From Halichoerus grypus (lineage: Eukaryota > Chordata > Mammalia > Carnivora > Phocidae), in assembly GCF_964656455.1 (NCBI RefSeq), contig NC_135719.1, positions 70,110,283 to 70,174,282 of the forward strand: 64,000 nt of DNA. The letters are read 5' to 3'. Shown piece by piece: positions 37,945-61,442 of this stretch. The first letter of the stretch is position 1. The number at the start of each line of letters is the position of its first letter. Below the pieces are notes generated by a model, which had not been told where the DNA came from, ran no database searches, and saw only the letters and a list, made by a program, of their open reading frames with translations. A program made the translations under genes and the position numbers.

Positions 37945-38170
37945 CAGTTAGTTCTATTTCTGGAGCTTTTCTGGGCCTCAGTTTCCACATCTGTACAATG
38001 ATAATGGTAGCTGCTTCATGGGCTTGTTTTGAATATTAAACATGTTAATGTTTAATGTTAATATTAAATGTTAATATTAAACATGTTAATGTTTAATTCA
38101 AAGAAGAAAGAACAACACTTAGAAAAATGCCTGGTACGTTGTACATAACTGATATTATCATCGCTCTTGT
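37945..38170 (+). mobile_element. MIR with an internal A+T duplication
   Basis: GGGCCTCAGTTTCCACATCT and AATGCCTGGTACGTTG frame a 66-base A+T-rich expansion. Confidence 0.7.
38032..38097. repeat. Perfect 25-base direct repeat with internal dyad
   Basis: Copies at 38032-38056 and 38073-38097 are identical. Each holds ATTAAACAT and its inverse ATGTTTAAT around GTTA. Confidence 0.88.
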
Positions 38171-38209
38171 AATAAAAAATTTGATTTTCTGTCTAAATTA
38201 GTATTTCTT

Positions 38210-38402
38210 GGGGTGCTTGGTTGGCTTAGTCAGTTAAGCATCTGCCTTTGGCTCAGGCCATGATCCCAGAGTCCCGGGATCGAGTCCCACACCAGACTCC
38301 CTGCTTCTCCCTCTGTCTCTTACCCTGCTCGTGCTCTCTTTCTGGCTTGCTCTCTCTCAAATAAATAAATTATAAATAAATAAATAAATAAATAAATAAA
38401 TT
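38210..38402 (+). mobile_element. Can-SINE, older
   Basis: The GGGGTGCTTGGTTGGCTTAG head is diverged, and the tail has expanded into AAAT repeats. Confidence 0.88.
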
Positions 38403-38722
38403 TGCATTTCTTTTAATTCTCCTATTTGCTCCTTACTCCTCTAAAATCAAGATTCTATGCAAGCTGCTTAAACTGTTCTCACAGAGAGTATGACCAACAT
38501 TAATGTATAACCACTTTTAACCTTTTAAATATTATGATCCTTGGAAGGTTCAATCTATGGCAAAATTTATACTAATCCTACTTCCCATATCATGCTTGTT
38601 AATCTCAGGCTTTCACATGCTGACTGATTCCAGAGTAATTCATAGTTCTGTCTCCATTATCTAGGACTATTCTGTCCAATATGGTAGCCACTAGCCACAT
38701 GTGGCTATTGAAAATTAAATTA

Positions 38723-38927
38723 GGGGCACCTGGGTGGCTCAGTCGGTTAAGCATCTGCCTTTGGCTCAGGTATTGATCCCAGAATCCTGGGATTGAGTCC
38801 CGCATCGGGCTCCCTGCTCAGTAGGGAGTCTGCTTCTCCCTCTCCCTCTACCCTTCCCCTGCTTGTGCATGCTCTCTCTCTCTCTCTCTCTCTCACTCTC
38901 TCTCTCAAATAAATAACAAAAATCTTA
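38723..38927 (+). mobile_element. Can-SINE
   Basis: It has a GGGGCACCTGGGTGGCTCAG head and a CT run of about 24 bases. Confidence 0.9.
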
Positions 38928-39872
38928 ACCCATTTCCATCATCACAGAAAGTTCTATGGATTTAGGAGGTCTCTTTATTTGCCTACATTTCTCATTGGTC
39001 CACCTGGATGTGCTATTTTTATTAAAAGAGAAACTTGACCCAAAGTTGGTTAAGCTGTATACTTACAGCCCAAACTGGAATATATTATTTAGGATTAGAG
39101 TCACCTGTGGGTGATAAACCTTAATTAGCAATTGCTTAAGTAGGGAAAAAATTTATTTTTCATGTTAAAGTCCAGATGTAGGCAATCCAGGGCTGTTTTG
39201 GTGGCTCTCATCCACAAAGTCCTCGAGCTCCCAGGCTCCTTCCTGCTTTCTACTCCTTCTGTGGGAGGCTGCCCTCATCCTCATGGTCCAAGATGGAGTT
39301 CTGTCATTTCCAAGTTCTACGCGTTAATATGAAAGCAAAGGGGAAGGTGGGAGAAGACACATGACAGCTGTCTTTTAAGGAAAGCTCCTTGCAGCTATCA
39401 CAAGACAGTTCCACTCCCATTGGTAACTGCAAAAATAGGCGGGGAAATGTAAACTTTATTCACCTGTCCAGGTAAATATTCTATTGCAATAAGATGAAGA
39501 AAGAACGAGTATCAGGAAACAATGAGCAGTTTTCCCCTCAGGGCTCAACTGAATACTAGGATCAGGCCTGGGAATGCCAGTCAGAAACTGGAGCTATCAA
39601 GTCTGTCCAATTCTTGCACCCTGGCAAATGAGGTTTAGCCAGAAGCAGTTCAGGTTGAGGAGATTTGTGATGGTACGCTCGATGCAGCAGGCAAATCCAA
39701 GTCAGGAAGGGACTGTGATAGAGCCTCCTGGCTTGTGACTGTGATTGTAAAGGAGAGTGAGTAAAATCGCCTCAGTGTGAGGCGACTGTCGTGCTCACAT
39801 ATTGGTGGGGGATGGACTGGGGTTACCTGCAAAGGAGTCAACTAAGAAAAAAGCCATAGAAAAAGAACATGC

Positions 39873-40050
39873 CTAGGGCGTCTGGGTAGCTCAGTCAGTT
39901 AAGCATCTGCCTTGGGCTCAGGTCCTGATCCCTAGGTCCTGGGATTGAGCTTCAAGGTGGGAGTCTGCTTCTCCCTCTCCCTCTGCTCCTCCCCCAGCTC
40001 GTGCTCTCTCACTCTATCTCTCAAGTAAATAAATAAAATCTTTAAAAAGA
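39873..40050 (+). mobile_element. Can-SINE with short middle
   Basis: AAAGAACATG lies at both flanks. The CCCTGCTCAG segment is missing. Confidence 0.88.
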
Positions 40051-40718
40051 AGAAAAGACAAAGAACATGTCTGTGTTCAGAAATTTATTAAAGTAGCACC
40101 AGAAAATGCTTGGTCTTCATGCTGCAGATAGGAATAACCCCAAAAGAAGAATAGAACGTTTATTTTGTTTCATGGAAAATCTGCTTGAACACTCTCAGTT
40201 CTTTCTAATTATTTGACCCTTCTCACCTAGTAGTCTGGCTTCCCCATCAGGAGGGACTGTCCTGGGTCGATGGCCTCGGCTCTCAAATCGGGCCCATTCT
40301 TTGTTGTAGATGAGCAAATGGACATTCTGGCTTGTTATTTCTCCTGTGAAGTTGCTTGGCATAAAGTAATCCTCTGAGTAAACAGATAAAATTAAGTTCC
40401 TGGATTAGCAAAGCAGAGAGTGAACCATGGATCTGTAGTGACACCACCATGATCCCAAACTCCCATGAGGTAATATTCCTTTCTGAAATACTTCAGTTCC
40501 TTGGCCTGGCTCATACCCTCATCATCCTCAAACTTGATTGGACTCCACTGAGGGATGCGACTACTGAATGATATTTTGAATAATATTGAAATATTTTTTG
40601 CTGACCTCTGTCACCACAGCCCTGAAGGTTTTCATGAAATTTCTCTTTTGTTTAGCCTCTTTAGGCAGTACCCACTCTGTGTGTAAAATTGTGCAGATTA
40701 CTGTAGGAAAAAAATATA

Positions 40719-40912
40719 TTTTTTAAAGATTTTATTTATTTATTTGACAGAGACCTAGAGAGCACAAGTAGGCAGAGCGGCAGGCAGAGGGAGAGGGAGA
40801 AGCAGGCTTCCCGCCGAGCAGGGAGCCCGATGTGGGGCTCAATCCCAGGACCGTGGGATCATGACCTGAGCCAAAGGCAGGTGCTTAACCGACTGAGCCA
40901 CCCAGGTGCCCC
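40719..40912 (-). mobile_element. Can-SINE, first of a same-site pair
   Basis: It lies between the first and second copies of GAAAAAATATATTTT. Confidence 0.92.
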
Positions 40913-40931
40913 GAAAAAATATATTTTATTT

Positions 40932-41132
40932 TATTTTTTTTATTTTAAAGATTTTATTTATTTGACAGAGAGAGACACAGTGAGAGAGGGAACACAGGCA
41001 GGGGGAGTGGGAGAGGGAGAAGCAGGCTTCCCGCCGAGCAGGGAGCCTGATGTGGGGCTTGATCCCAGAACCCTGGGATCATGACCTGAGCCGAAGGCAG
41101 ACACTTGACGACTGAGCCACCCAGGTGCCCCC
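40932..41132 (-). mobile_element. Can-SINE, second of a same-site pair
   Basis: It lies between the second and third copies of GAAAAAATATATTT and is close to consensus. Confidence 0.92.
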
Positions 41133-41409
41133 GAAAAAATATATTTCAAAGTATATGACAAAAATCACTACTTCGAAGGTTTTTACCCTCCTATTCAAGA
41201 GAAAAGGCTTGTATGCATAAAATAATGAATGAGCAGTTTAGTCATGTTTATAATCTAGTTTTCACTTGAACATAATTAAGTGCCAGTGTCACAATATAAA
41301 GCATAAATATTATAGGGTGTCAGAAGGAGAGCAATCATTATGAGATGAACCCATTAGGGAAAGTTTTTAAGGAAAAGACGGGATTTAAGGTGTATTCAGA
41401 ATAGGTGGA

Positions 41410-41600
41410 GTCAGTGTATCAATCAGGACCTACCTATTGGTTGCAAGTGGTAGAAACCACTCAGATTAATTTAGGTAAAAAGAATTTATTGGTGCTTAGA
41501 AATCAGGGAAAGACTAAATGGCCAAGCCATGGGAAGATAATTGATGCAGCTGGGCCTCAGGAACAACTGGAACTGGCAATATAAATGCTGAATGGGTCTT
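41410..41600. mobile_element. Ancient repeat, family not assigned
   Basis: CAATCAGGACCTACCTATTGG and AAAAGAATTTATTGGTGCTT recall an old MER-type or LTR element. I cannot name it. Confidence 0.35.
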
Positions 41601-41665
41601 CTTTTATCCTCCCATTACTGTTTCTCTCTGCACCTTGATTTTATTTTCTCTTGCTGCAATTCATT

Positions 41666-41678
41666 CCCCCCCCCCCCC
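41666..41678. repeat. Homopolymer run of 13 C
   Basis: An uninterrupted C run lies in intergenic sequence. Confidence 0.9.
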
Positions 41679-41869
41679 ACGGTGTTACCAGTTAGCTCAT
41701 GAGCTCTACAGGAGCCATCAGGGTTAAAAGGACTATTTTCCAGTTTTACTTCAGAAAAACCCTGGGAATAACCTGATCTACCTGACCGCTGGACCAATCA
41801 GCTAAAGTGGGAAGAGAAGAGAGTCATAAATCCTTGCAACCAACCGTTTGGGAAGCAGAAGAGGGAGAA

Positions 41870-42870
41870 ATGCTGAGCAGAAACAATGTTAACTGATTAT
41901 GAGGAGGAATGAGTGTGGTTTAGGCAGATACCAGCTGGGCTGAGAAACTGAGGATAAGTATGAATAGCATAGATGGAGTAGGAGATTATGGAGGGTTTAG
42001 ACCAGTGGAATGTCTGGAGGCCAGAGGAATTTGGTGTTCAGCTCTGGGTGCCACGTTTTAAAGTGGAAAAAGACAAACTGTTGTGTCCAGAGTAGGGCAA
42101 TCAGTAGACTGAATGTCAGTTTGTATAAGGGCAACAGCTATCGGGGGATATATGGGTTTGGAGGGAAGGAGTGAAAGCTCGAAGATAGCAAAGAGAACTC
42201 AGTAGATTTAGGGTTAGTGAGAAGAGGTTTAAGGAGAGGTTTTACAGCAAGGATTTCCAGCTTAGAAGGATGTGGGCATTTACAGAAACAGGGAACATAA
42301 GAGGAGTTAGGGTAAATACACATTCAGATTCAGACATATCTAATTTGAGATGCCAGTGCTGTATCTCACAGCTGGAACTGCTGTCCAGAGATTGGAATTG
42401 TATGCTGGGATTTACAGAAGGAGATAAAATTGTACGTAACTCATATCTGAAACTAGAAAAGAGGAAAGCGCAGTCTGGGTTTTGGAGACAACCCACATTT
42501 AAGGTTGTGGGAAGAGAGTCAGTGGAGGAGGCAGCTGGGGCAAGGTTCTAGAAGGTAAGAGAACTAGGCAAGTTTAGAGTCTAGAAAAGTCAAAAGCAGA
42601 ATTTCAAGAAAGAAGAGGTGGTGGCGTGGAAACAAGTGGTGGAGGAAACTTGGAAAAGCCAATTGTGTTTGGTGAGGCCTTAACCTTGGAGAAGAACGGA
42701 GTTAACTGCCAGGGGTTACAATTCATTCAGATACTTGCTGAGAGTTTATTCCTGCTAGTGCAGTGCTAATTGCTGGGGACAGGAGGAGCAGCACAGTTCT
42801 GGACCCAAGAAGCTCACAGTGTGGCAGAGAAGTGGGAAGTGAATGAATACTTAAGATACAATGTTGAAAA
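41870..42870 (-). mobile_element. L2-like ancient LINE fragment
   Basis: ATTCAGATTCAGACATATCTA, GAGATGCCAGTGCTG and, near its right end, GTGCTAATTGCTGGGGACAG fit antisense L2-like sequence. It ends just before the NDUFAF1 CpG island. Confidence 0.5.
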
Positions 42871-42899
42871 TGCTCAAACTGAGGTGTGCACAAGATACA

Positions 42900-43565
42900 A
42901 TATAAGTCCTGCGGAGTGGGCGGCCCCACTGGGCGGGACTGGGCGAGGCCAGGAAGGACGGTTCGCTGTCCAGGTGCCTGGTGGGTCTCCTAAGATTCCA
43001 CGGGGGCGATTCCAGGGGATCGAGTCCTCTGAGGCCATGGACAGCTCTTAGGAGGTTGCGGGGAGTGGCGGCACCGGGGAACCCTGGCGCCCCGGGGTGA
43101 AAGGACGTTCGTAATATTTGGGTCCTATTTGAAAGATGCGAGGTGGAGATGGCAGCCTGAAGGAGGGATGCAGAAAGGGAAAGATCCTCTCTAAATTCTC
43201 CCCCACTTTCTCACACAGAGCAGAAAAGATCAGGAGTGGAAGCCGAGCCCTTTGGGAGGCTAGTCGACCAAAAGCCTCAATTCGCCGGACTCCAGGAACC
43301 TTGTTACTCTGTTCCCGCCTGTACCTCGGCCGGAACTCTCGTGCCCCAAGGCTTGGTTCGGCGCCGGACTGGAAAAGCAGATGGACCCACACGAGGAAAG
43401 CGGAGTACCCGGTCGGGAAAAGCGGGGACCCGGGTGGAAGCCGCTCTCGGGCGCCGGCGGAGAGGCCAGCGGGCGCCGGCGGGCTGTCGGGGTGCAACAG
43501 CCGTAGCAGGTGAGGGTTGAGGGGGCTGCCTCGCCGCGGCATGGCCCGGACCGCTGCCCCGAATC
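42900..43565. promoter_or_regulatory. NDUFAF1: NDUFAF1 CpG-island promoter
   Basis: C+G and CpG content rise abruptly here, with a GGGCGGGACTGGGCGAGG segment near 42935 that resembles GC boxes, and fall again after about 43560. The block lies about 3.5 kb upstream of the NDUFAF1 start codon and contains a strong splice donor, as expected for a housekeeping mitochondrial gene with a non-coding first exon. Opposing open frames within it (43048-43583 region) are compositional and resemble no known protein. Confidence 0.72.
43230..43509 (+). other. NDUFAF1: Probable non-coding exon 1 of NDUFAF1
   Basis: The right boundary is the best donor in the island, GTAGCAG|GTGAGGG. The left boundary is only a guess because the transcription start is not visible. 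The acceptor of exon 2 lies 76 bases before the start codon, so an upstream untranslated exon is required, and this is the most plausible place. Confidence 0.45.
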
Positions 43566-43574
43566 AGATCGGGA

Positions 43575-43765
43575 GTTAAACACTGGGGCTCTAGAGTTTC
43601 GTTTTGCCTCTTACTAGCTGTGTGACCTCCAGTAATTTATTCTTGGAACCTCCTTTTCCTCGTCTCTGTAATCGGAATAATAACAGTACCTCAGGGCAGT
43701 TGTGAGGAGTCAATGAACTATACTTGGAACGGTTTCGGGCGCGTGGTCAGCCCTGGTATAAAGTC
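43575..43765 (+). mobile_element. MIR
   Basis: GCCTCTTACTAGCTGTGTGA, TCCTCGTCTCTGTAATCGG and GGCAGTTGTGAGGAGTCAA follow the consensus. It starts immediately after the CpG island. Confidence 0.78.
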
Positions 43766-43829
43766 TTGACGACTACTCTCTTTTAACTCCGTGGGTTACG
43801 TTGCGGTCAAAAATGACCAACTTCAGCCC

Positions 43830-44180
43830 GGGGTCATCTAGTTGATGGGTTTTACTTTATGTTTATTGGTAAAAATACGGAACAAAAATTTATAATTCAA
43901 GCTATATTATTAGAGAATTAACAGCACTACTGAGGGCTTGGAAAATACGGTGAATAATATTAGAATCCCATCATCCTACATACGACTTTAAGGCTTTTTT
44001 CTTTTTTTCTCCCTCAAATCTTTTTTTGTCGGTACACTTTTATGTTTGTAATATTAGTATATATGCAATTTTGATTCCTCCTTATTTGCCACTTAGTGTA
44101 GCCTGCGGATGGGGTTCACGAGAATCATTTTTATGATTGTACAAATTCCATTTTATCAGATTATCATTTGTTTCCCAAAT
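43830..44180. mobile_element. A+T-rich LINE-like fragment
   Basis: CTTATTTGCCACTTAGTGTA and TGATTGTACAAATTCCATTT recall L1 3' sequence in antisense. Confidence is low. Confidence 0.35.
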
Positions 44181-44285
44181 TCCTTTGTATGTAGAGGTAA
44201 AATTAATTAAGCACAAGCAGCGAGGGAAATTGAAATATTACCTATGATTCCAGGACCTCAGATCAACTAATTTTCCTGGTTCCCT

Positions 44286-44441
44286 TCTTTTTTTTTTTTT
44301 TTTTGGCGGGGCAGAGGGAGAAGCAAACTCCTGCTGAGCAGGGACCTCCCCGCCCTCCCCCTCCCCCTGGATCCCAGAACCCCAGGATCATGACCTGAAC
44401 CAAAGGCAGACGCTTAACTGACTGAGCCACCCAGGCGCCTC
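44286..44441 (-). mobile_element. Can-SINE, shortened
   Basis: The GA-rich tail segment is missing, and a C-rich insertion sits before GGATCCCAGAACC. Confidence 0.88.
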
Positions 44442-45420
44442 TACCATTGGTCTTAATAGAGCTGAGGTGATTGGCCATGGATGTGAGTAGAAGTTAGGTC
44501 AGGGAGTTGGGCCTTGTGTACTATTTTAGGAGTTTGAATTTCTGGGGGAGGAATTGCTGACTTATTATAAGGGGAGTGCATTTATATTTAGACACATCCC
44601 TTTTATTGCCAGGCAAAGGATGGATTGGGAGAGGTAGAGATCAGAGTCTGGGAGATGAGTTAGGACTTTGCTACTTAAAGAGTGTGCAGTGGGCCAGTGA
44701 TGAGAGCATCACCTGGGAGCTTGTTAGAAATGCAGAAGGTAAAGGATGTCTAAATTGAGTACCAAAGGATAAGTTAGCTAGGTAAAATCCACGGAGGGCA
44801 CTCCTGGCCCGGGAGCAGCAATTTGCCAAGGCCTGAAACCCAGAGAGGGACTATCGGTTGGCACTTGTTGGACTGCAAGTGTTTATGGTTATTGGAGTAG
44901 AGAGTGGAATGTGACTAAGGTGAGGCTGGGGAGGTGAATGGAGGCCAGATCTGGAGGAGTCTTAGAGACCCTGTGGAGAAAATTGGGCTTTATTCTGAAA
45001 ACCATGAGGGAGCCCTGGAAGGTGTTTTTTTTTTTTAAGATTTCACTTATTTACTTGATAGCCCGTGCAAACACGCCTACAAGCAAGGGAAGCAGGGGGA
45101 GAAGCAGGCTCCCTGCTGAGCAAGGAGCCCGTTGCAGGACTTGATGCTAGGACCCTGGGATCAGGACCTGAGCCAAAGGCAGACCCCCAACTGACTGACC
45201 CAGCCATCCAGGCACCCCCCTGGAAGGGTTTTAGTCAGAGAAGATAAATGATCAGTTTTGTGTTTTAGGCCCTTTTAGATGCTGAGTGGAGGGATGAGGT
45301 AGAGGTGGTGGCTGCAAGCCTGGAGGCAAGAAGCAGAGTACAGTGATTTAGAAGAGAGAAAGTGGGGATCCATTTAATGTGGGGCATGAGGGAGGAGGGG
45401 CATTCTAGAAGGATGAGCAC
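44442..45420 (-). mobile_element. L2-like ancient LINE fragment split by a SINE
   Basis: GCAATTTGCCAAGGCCTG, GGAGTCTTAGAGACCCTGTG and GGCTTTATTCTGAAAACCATG fit the expected order. A MER5-like patch lies near 44690-44740. Confidence 0.5.
45025..45220 (-). mobile_element. Can-SINE
   Basis: CCCTGGAAGG flanks both sides. The head includes an extra GACCCAGCC. Confidence 0.88.
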
Positions 45421-45756
45421 TTTTGTGTTTTAGTTAGTGGTCTGGGGGCCATTTTGATGTAGACTCTTGGGCAATTGAGGCAGGTAAGCCAGATTGTTGG
45501 ATTTTGGCATTTTTGAGGCTTTTTGTTTTTGTTTTCAGTGTACTGTTTAGTTCCTCATTCAGCTCCATGTTCTGACTAGTGGGTGAATTTTTGTTTGTTT
45601 TTCCTCTCTCCTGGTCTTTGGGCCAAAACAGGAGAACAAAGAACTTGGCATTGCATATTTTATTCCTTTTAGGGGTAGCTGGAGTAAGTAGAAGAGAGGA
45701 CTGTTTAGCCAAAGTTGTTATTTTACAAGAGCTATAGAACTTATTGCTGATGTTTT

Positions 45757-45961
45757 CTTGTTGTTGTTGTTTGTTTATTTAAGATTTTATTTATTTATTT
45801 GACAGACACAGCGAGAGAGGGAACACAAGCAGGGGGAGTGGGAGAGGGAGAAGTAGGCTTCCCGCTGAGCGGGGAGCCCGATGCAGGGCTCGATCCTAGG
45901 ACCCTGGGATCATGACCTGAGCCGAAGGCAGACGCTTAACGACTGAGCCACCCAGGCGCCC
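45757..45961 (-). mobile_element. Young Can-SINE
   Basis: TTGCTGATGT flanks it, and the tail adjoins a TTG repeat. Confidence 0.91.
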
Positions 45962-45999
45962 GTGTTGCTGATGTAGAGGCAGCAGCACGTAGTAGAAGG

Positions 46000-46200
46000 A
46001 CTTAAGGCTAGGGTTGTAGTTCGAGCTTCCATACTGATTAGCATTGTCAGCTTAGGCAAATCACTTCACCTCTTGGTATCTGTTTCCTAGAAAAAGGAAA
46101 TATCTACCTGATTTGTCTTACAGGAGCCTTGTGTGCATTCAGTCAGATAATATATGTCAGGTGGTTTGAGAATATTAAGATTGGCATTTAAATGTGATGG
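46000..46200 (+). mobile_element. MIR
   Basis: TTAGGCAAATCACTTCACCT and CTTGGTATCTGTTTCCTAG fit the MIR core. Confidence 0.7.
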
Positions 46201-46261
46201 TATTGGTGTTTTTGTTTAGGTTCTAGATTTGAGGAGCTCAGATAGTAACTGATAGTCCAAG

Positions 46262-46370
46262 CCTTGCTACTCAAAGTGTGGACCTTGAACTAGGAGTTTG
46301 TTAGACATGAAGAATCTTGGGGGTTTATCAGACTTACTGGATCAGAGAATGCTCTTATAGCCGTCATTCA
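46262..46370. mobile_element. MER5-like fossil
   Basis: GCTACTCAAAGTGTGGACC and GAGTTTGTTAGACATGAAG recall MER5A. Confidence 0.55.
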
Positions 46371-47070
46371 TTCCATTTGATTTTCAGAAGAATCCCTTCA
46401 GGTAGGTAGAGCAGATGTTAACACAGCCTTACCCCCGAGGAAGTGGAGACTTCAAAAGATTAATAGCTTTACCTGAGGATAAAGAGGTTGATTAGGTTTA
46501 ACAGCCTGAAATTGCCAATATTCACAATACTCATAACCTAATAAATGGGCACGTTTTCTGACTCCATATGCAGTGCACACTGTAGTCCCTCTTTTTGTAG
46601 ACGAAGTGCTAAAATGTCAGTTAGCCTAGGTCTGGAGTGAATTAGTTGAATATTCTATTTTAGGAATCAATGATTTCTTTAAAAACCCAGCATAAGAAAT
46701 TTTCTTTAAGATTGACACAACCTTTTGAAGCGCATAATTGAATTATTTTAGGGTCAGTAATTAACTCCATGAATGGGGCCTGTGTTTCTTTCCCTTTCTG
46801 CGTTTTTTCACAAGGCAGAGGGATGCTTTACATACAGTGCAAACAATATTCTGCTCATAGTAAGGCCCTGGGTAAATGTTGACAGAACTAGAAAATAAGT
46901 TCCTGAATTTCACAATACATGATCTGTGTTGCATTTGAAATTGTGATGCATTCATTGCTACCCTGGTAACTGTTCAATGTCTCTTCTGTTCTAGGTGGAA
47001 TTGGGCTATTTGCTGAAGCTTCTTTCCCTCGTAGCCCAGGGAGAAATTTAAATTTGGACTTTATCTTACC

Positions 47071-59360
<12,290 letters not shown>

Positions 59361-59445
59361 AAATGGTAATTTTGTACTACCAAACTAAGTAGTAGTATTA
59401 TCCATGATGACAGAGACAAAATAAAGTACTTCTTTAATGGCTTCC
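59361..59445 (+). other. NDUFAF1: NDUFAF1 3' untranslated region
   Basis: A canonical AATAAA lies at 59420-59425, only 60 bases after the stop codon, so the predicted 3'UTR is very short. The cleavage position is estimated at 15-25 bases past the signal. Confidence 0.7.
59420..59425 (+). terminator. NDUFAF1: NDUFAF1 poly(A) signal AATAAA
   Basis: It is the first canonical hexamer after the NDUFAF1 stop codon and is correctly placed to end the transcript before the convergent NUSAP1 gene. Confidence 0.75.
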
Positions 59446-60539
59446 AACCAATGGCTGGTATGTATTCCCTGGGACAAATCTAAATGCTATTGTCAAGAGG
59501 GGCCACACAGAGGGAGACATAGCATGAACCTAGGTTCTAAGCTGTAACTTAATACAAGTCCTGATGCGGAGGTATCATGTAAAGAACTTAACTGGTTTGG
59601 GTTAAAATGATTCATTAGGAACAATTCCCCTACACACATAGGCATTGCCAAAGCAAGGAGTCCTCAAGATGACTGTTGATGTCTTTCTCCTACTCTATTC
59701 CTTGTAGGTTTCTTGTGTTTTCTAATCCATCATTTAAGGAAAGGAGATTGCTAAAGATTGCTATGCAATTCAGTGATTTTTAGTATATTCAGACTTGTCA
59801 GCTTTACCACAAGCTAATTTTAGAAAATTTCTATCTATCTATCTGTCCTAGAAGTAACCTTAACACCCCCCACCCCCAGGTATCTACTGCTCTACTTTCT
59901 CCATAGGTTTAGCTTATCTGGATATGTTGTACAAAGAGAATCATATGTGACCTTTTATGTCTGGTTCTTTTCACTTAGCATAATATCTGTGAGATTCATC
60001 CATCTTGTAACATTTTATTAATACTTTATTCCTTTTTAGTGCATCATCATTTTTAATTTATTAATGGACAGCTGGATGTTCTCTACTTTTTGGCTACAAT
60101 GAATAATATTCCTGTAAATATCTGCCTAGAAGTTCTTATGTGGACATGTGCTTCTCTTTCTCTTGGGTATATACCTAGGAGTAGAAGGTCATGTGCGTCA
60201 ATGTGACCCATGCCATTGTTGGGTAATGTGGTAGACATATTTAAGAAGCCATCAACCTGTTTTCCAAAATGATTAGATCATTTTACCTTCCTAGCTGCAG
60301 TTTATTTGACGGTGGTTTAATTGATGTGATCTCTGCTTCTCAATAGCAAAATGTGAGTTTATTCAGCACCCGGGAGTATGCCAATGTTCTGTGGGCTCGT
60401 GTATGTTTAACAGTAAGTATAACAGAGTTGGACATGTGCTGTGAAAAATACAAGAGGAAAACATGGTCATTTCTTAGGGTGAGAAGAGGTGGTCAGGACA
60501 GGATGCACAGAGTATAAGTAAACTTCTTAATCTTAGCTG
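59446..60539. other. Convergent spacer between NDUFAF1 and NUSAP1
   Basis: The two genes point tail to tail and only about 1.1 kb separates their predicted ends. About 430 bases of it is an old minus-strand L1 fragment. No exon was recognised. Confidence 0.6.
59866..60290 (-). mobile_element. L1 3' fragment
   Basis: TTTCACTTAGCATAATATCTG, GAGATTCATCCATCTTG and CTTGGGTATATACCTAGGAG fit antisense L1. Confidence 0.75.
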
Positions 60540-61348
60540 GTCAACTCAATCATGAATTTATTTACAAAGAATCTACCACCATGAGAAAACATTTATGAAA
60601 ATCTTAAACAGTATAAAGCTCTGAAGCTCCACTGAGGTGCAACAAACATGGCTATGAGGCTAAGCAACTCTAGTCTTTTCCATAAAGTAAGATGTAACTC
60701 TGACAGAGCATATTAATCCTTGAAGCAGCAATCCTCAGATTTCAGTATGGCCCTGTATATTTTTAAGGCTAGAATGAGCTATAGAGTTTTTAAGAATATA
60801 TTGAGTGACAGAGGGCAATTCCATCAAGTGATTGGAACAAACGTGCATAGGTAACAAAACACTTCACATAGGTAGAATATTTATGCCATTACCAACCCAT
60901 TTGGTTCCCTGTTTCATTAAGACGACTCGATCCTCTGGAGGAGGATGAGGTGGCTTTCTCAGCTTGTTAGTGGTTTAGGTTCTACTAAAGGTTGTGGTAG
61001 AACTACCTACCATCAGGTTAATGCTTCTGTCTGGAAGAGGATTCCAGTTCTGTCAGCAGAGGGAACTTGACATTAAAAATCTAGGTCAAGAATCTATAGG
61101 ATGAGTCTCATTAGAAAACTGAATTGTACAGAGACTTAGATAAAAACCATTTCAAAGAATTTGTGAGCTTTACGGTCAATAACAACTTTCCAGGGATGTA
61201 GTATGTGAAGAGAACCACCAACACTACGTAGATAGTGAACACAAAGAGCAGAAAAAAGTCTTTTGACTAAAGTGGGAAAGACAGTAGAAAAATATTTACA
61301 ATAAAGAAAGGGTTCAGAATAAAATACTATTTACAGGATGTTAAAAAA
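60540..61348 (-). other. NUSAP1: NUSAP1 3' untranslated region (predicted)
   Basis: The first canonical AATAAA on the minus strand after the stop codon is at 60557-60562, which predicts an untranslated region of about 800 bases with no SINE in it. Further AATAAA copies lie downstream near 60301, 60043, 60025 and 60013 and could extend it. Confidence 0.5.
60557..60562 (-). terminator. NUSAP1: NUSAP1 candidate poly(A) signal AATAAA
   Basis: It is the nearest perfect hexamer to the stop codon on the transcribed strand (GTAAATAAATTC). Other hexamers lie 250-550 bases further on. Confidence 0.5.
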
Positions 61349-61442
61349 TTAATCTTCAGCCATAATGAGGCCTCTTCGAGCTCCTAAAACCTTTGCTTTC
61401 TTCTCCTTCCGTCTTTGCTCATGTTGTTTCCGTTGTTCCTCC
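61349..61442 (-). CDS. NUSAP1: NUSAP1 last coding exon with stop codon
   Basis: It follows a CCCCCTCTTTAG acceptor, completes the split arginine codon, and encodes a strongly basic tail of glutamine, arginine, lysine and glutamate before KVLGARRGLIMAED and TAA. The reading is unambiguous. Confidence 0.93.

Larger units (their letters stand above)
43510..46994 (+). other. NDUFAF1: NDUFAF1 intron 1
   Basis: It runs from the GTGAGG donor in the CpG island to the TTCTAG acceptor. It contains MIR near 43575-43765 and 46000-46200, a LINE-like A+T-rich part near 43830-44180, L2-like sequence near 44440-45420 interrupted by a SINE, MER5-like sequence near 46262-46370 and three SINEs. The last 500 bases show nothing recognisable. 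Confidence 0.6.

Noticed and set aside
43048..43583. Several opposing frames of 94-164 codons at the NDUFAF1 CpG island
   Set aside because: They are compositional. The peptides are rich in proline, arginine and glycine with no recognisable domain.
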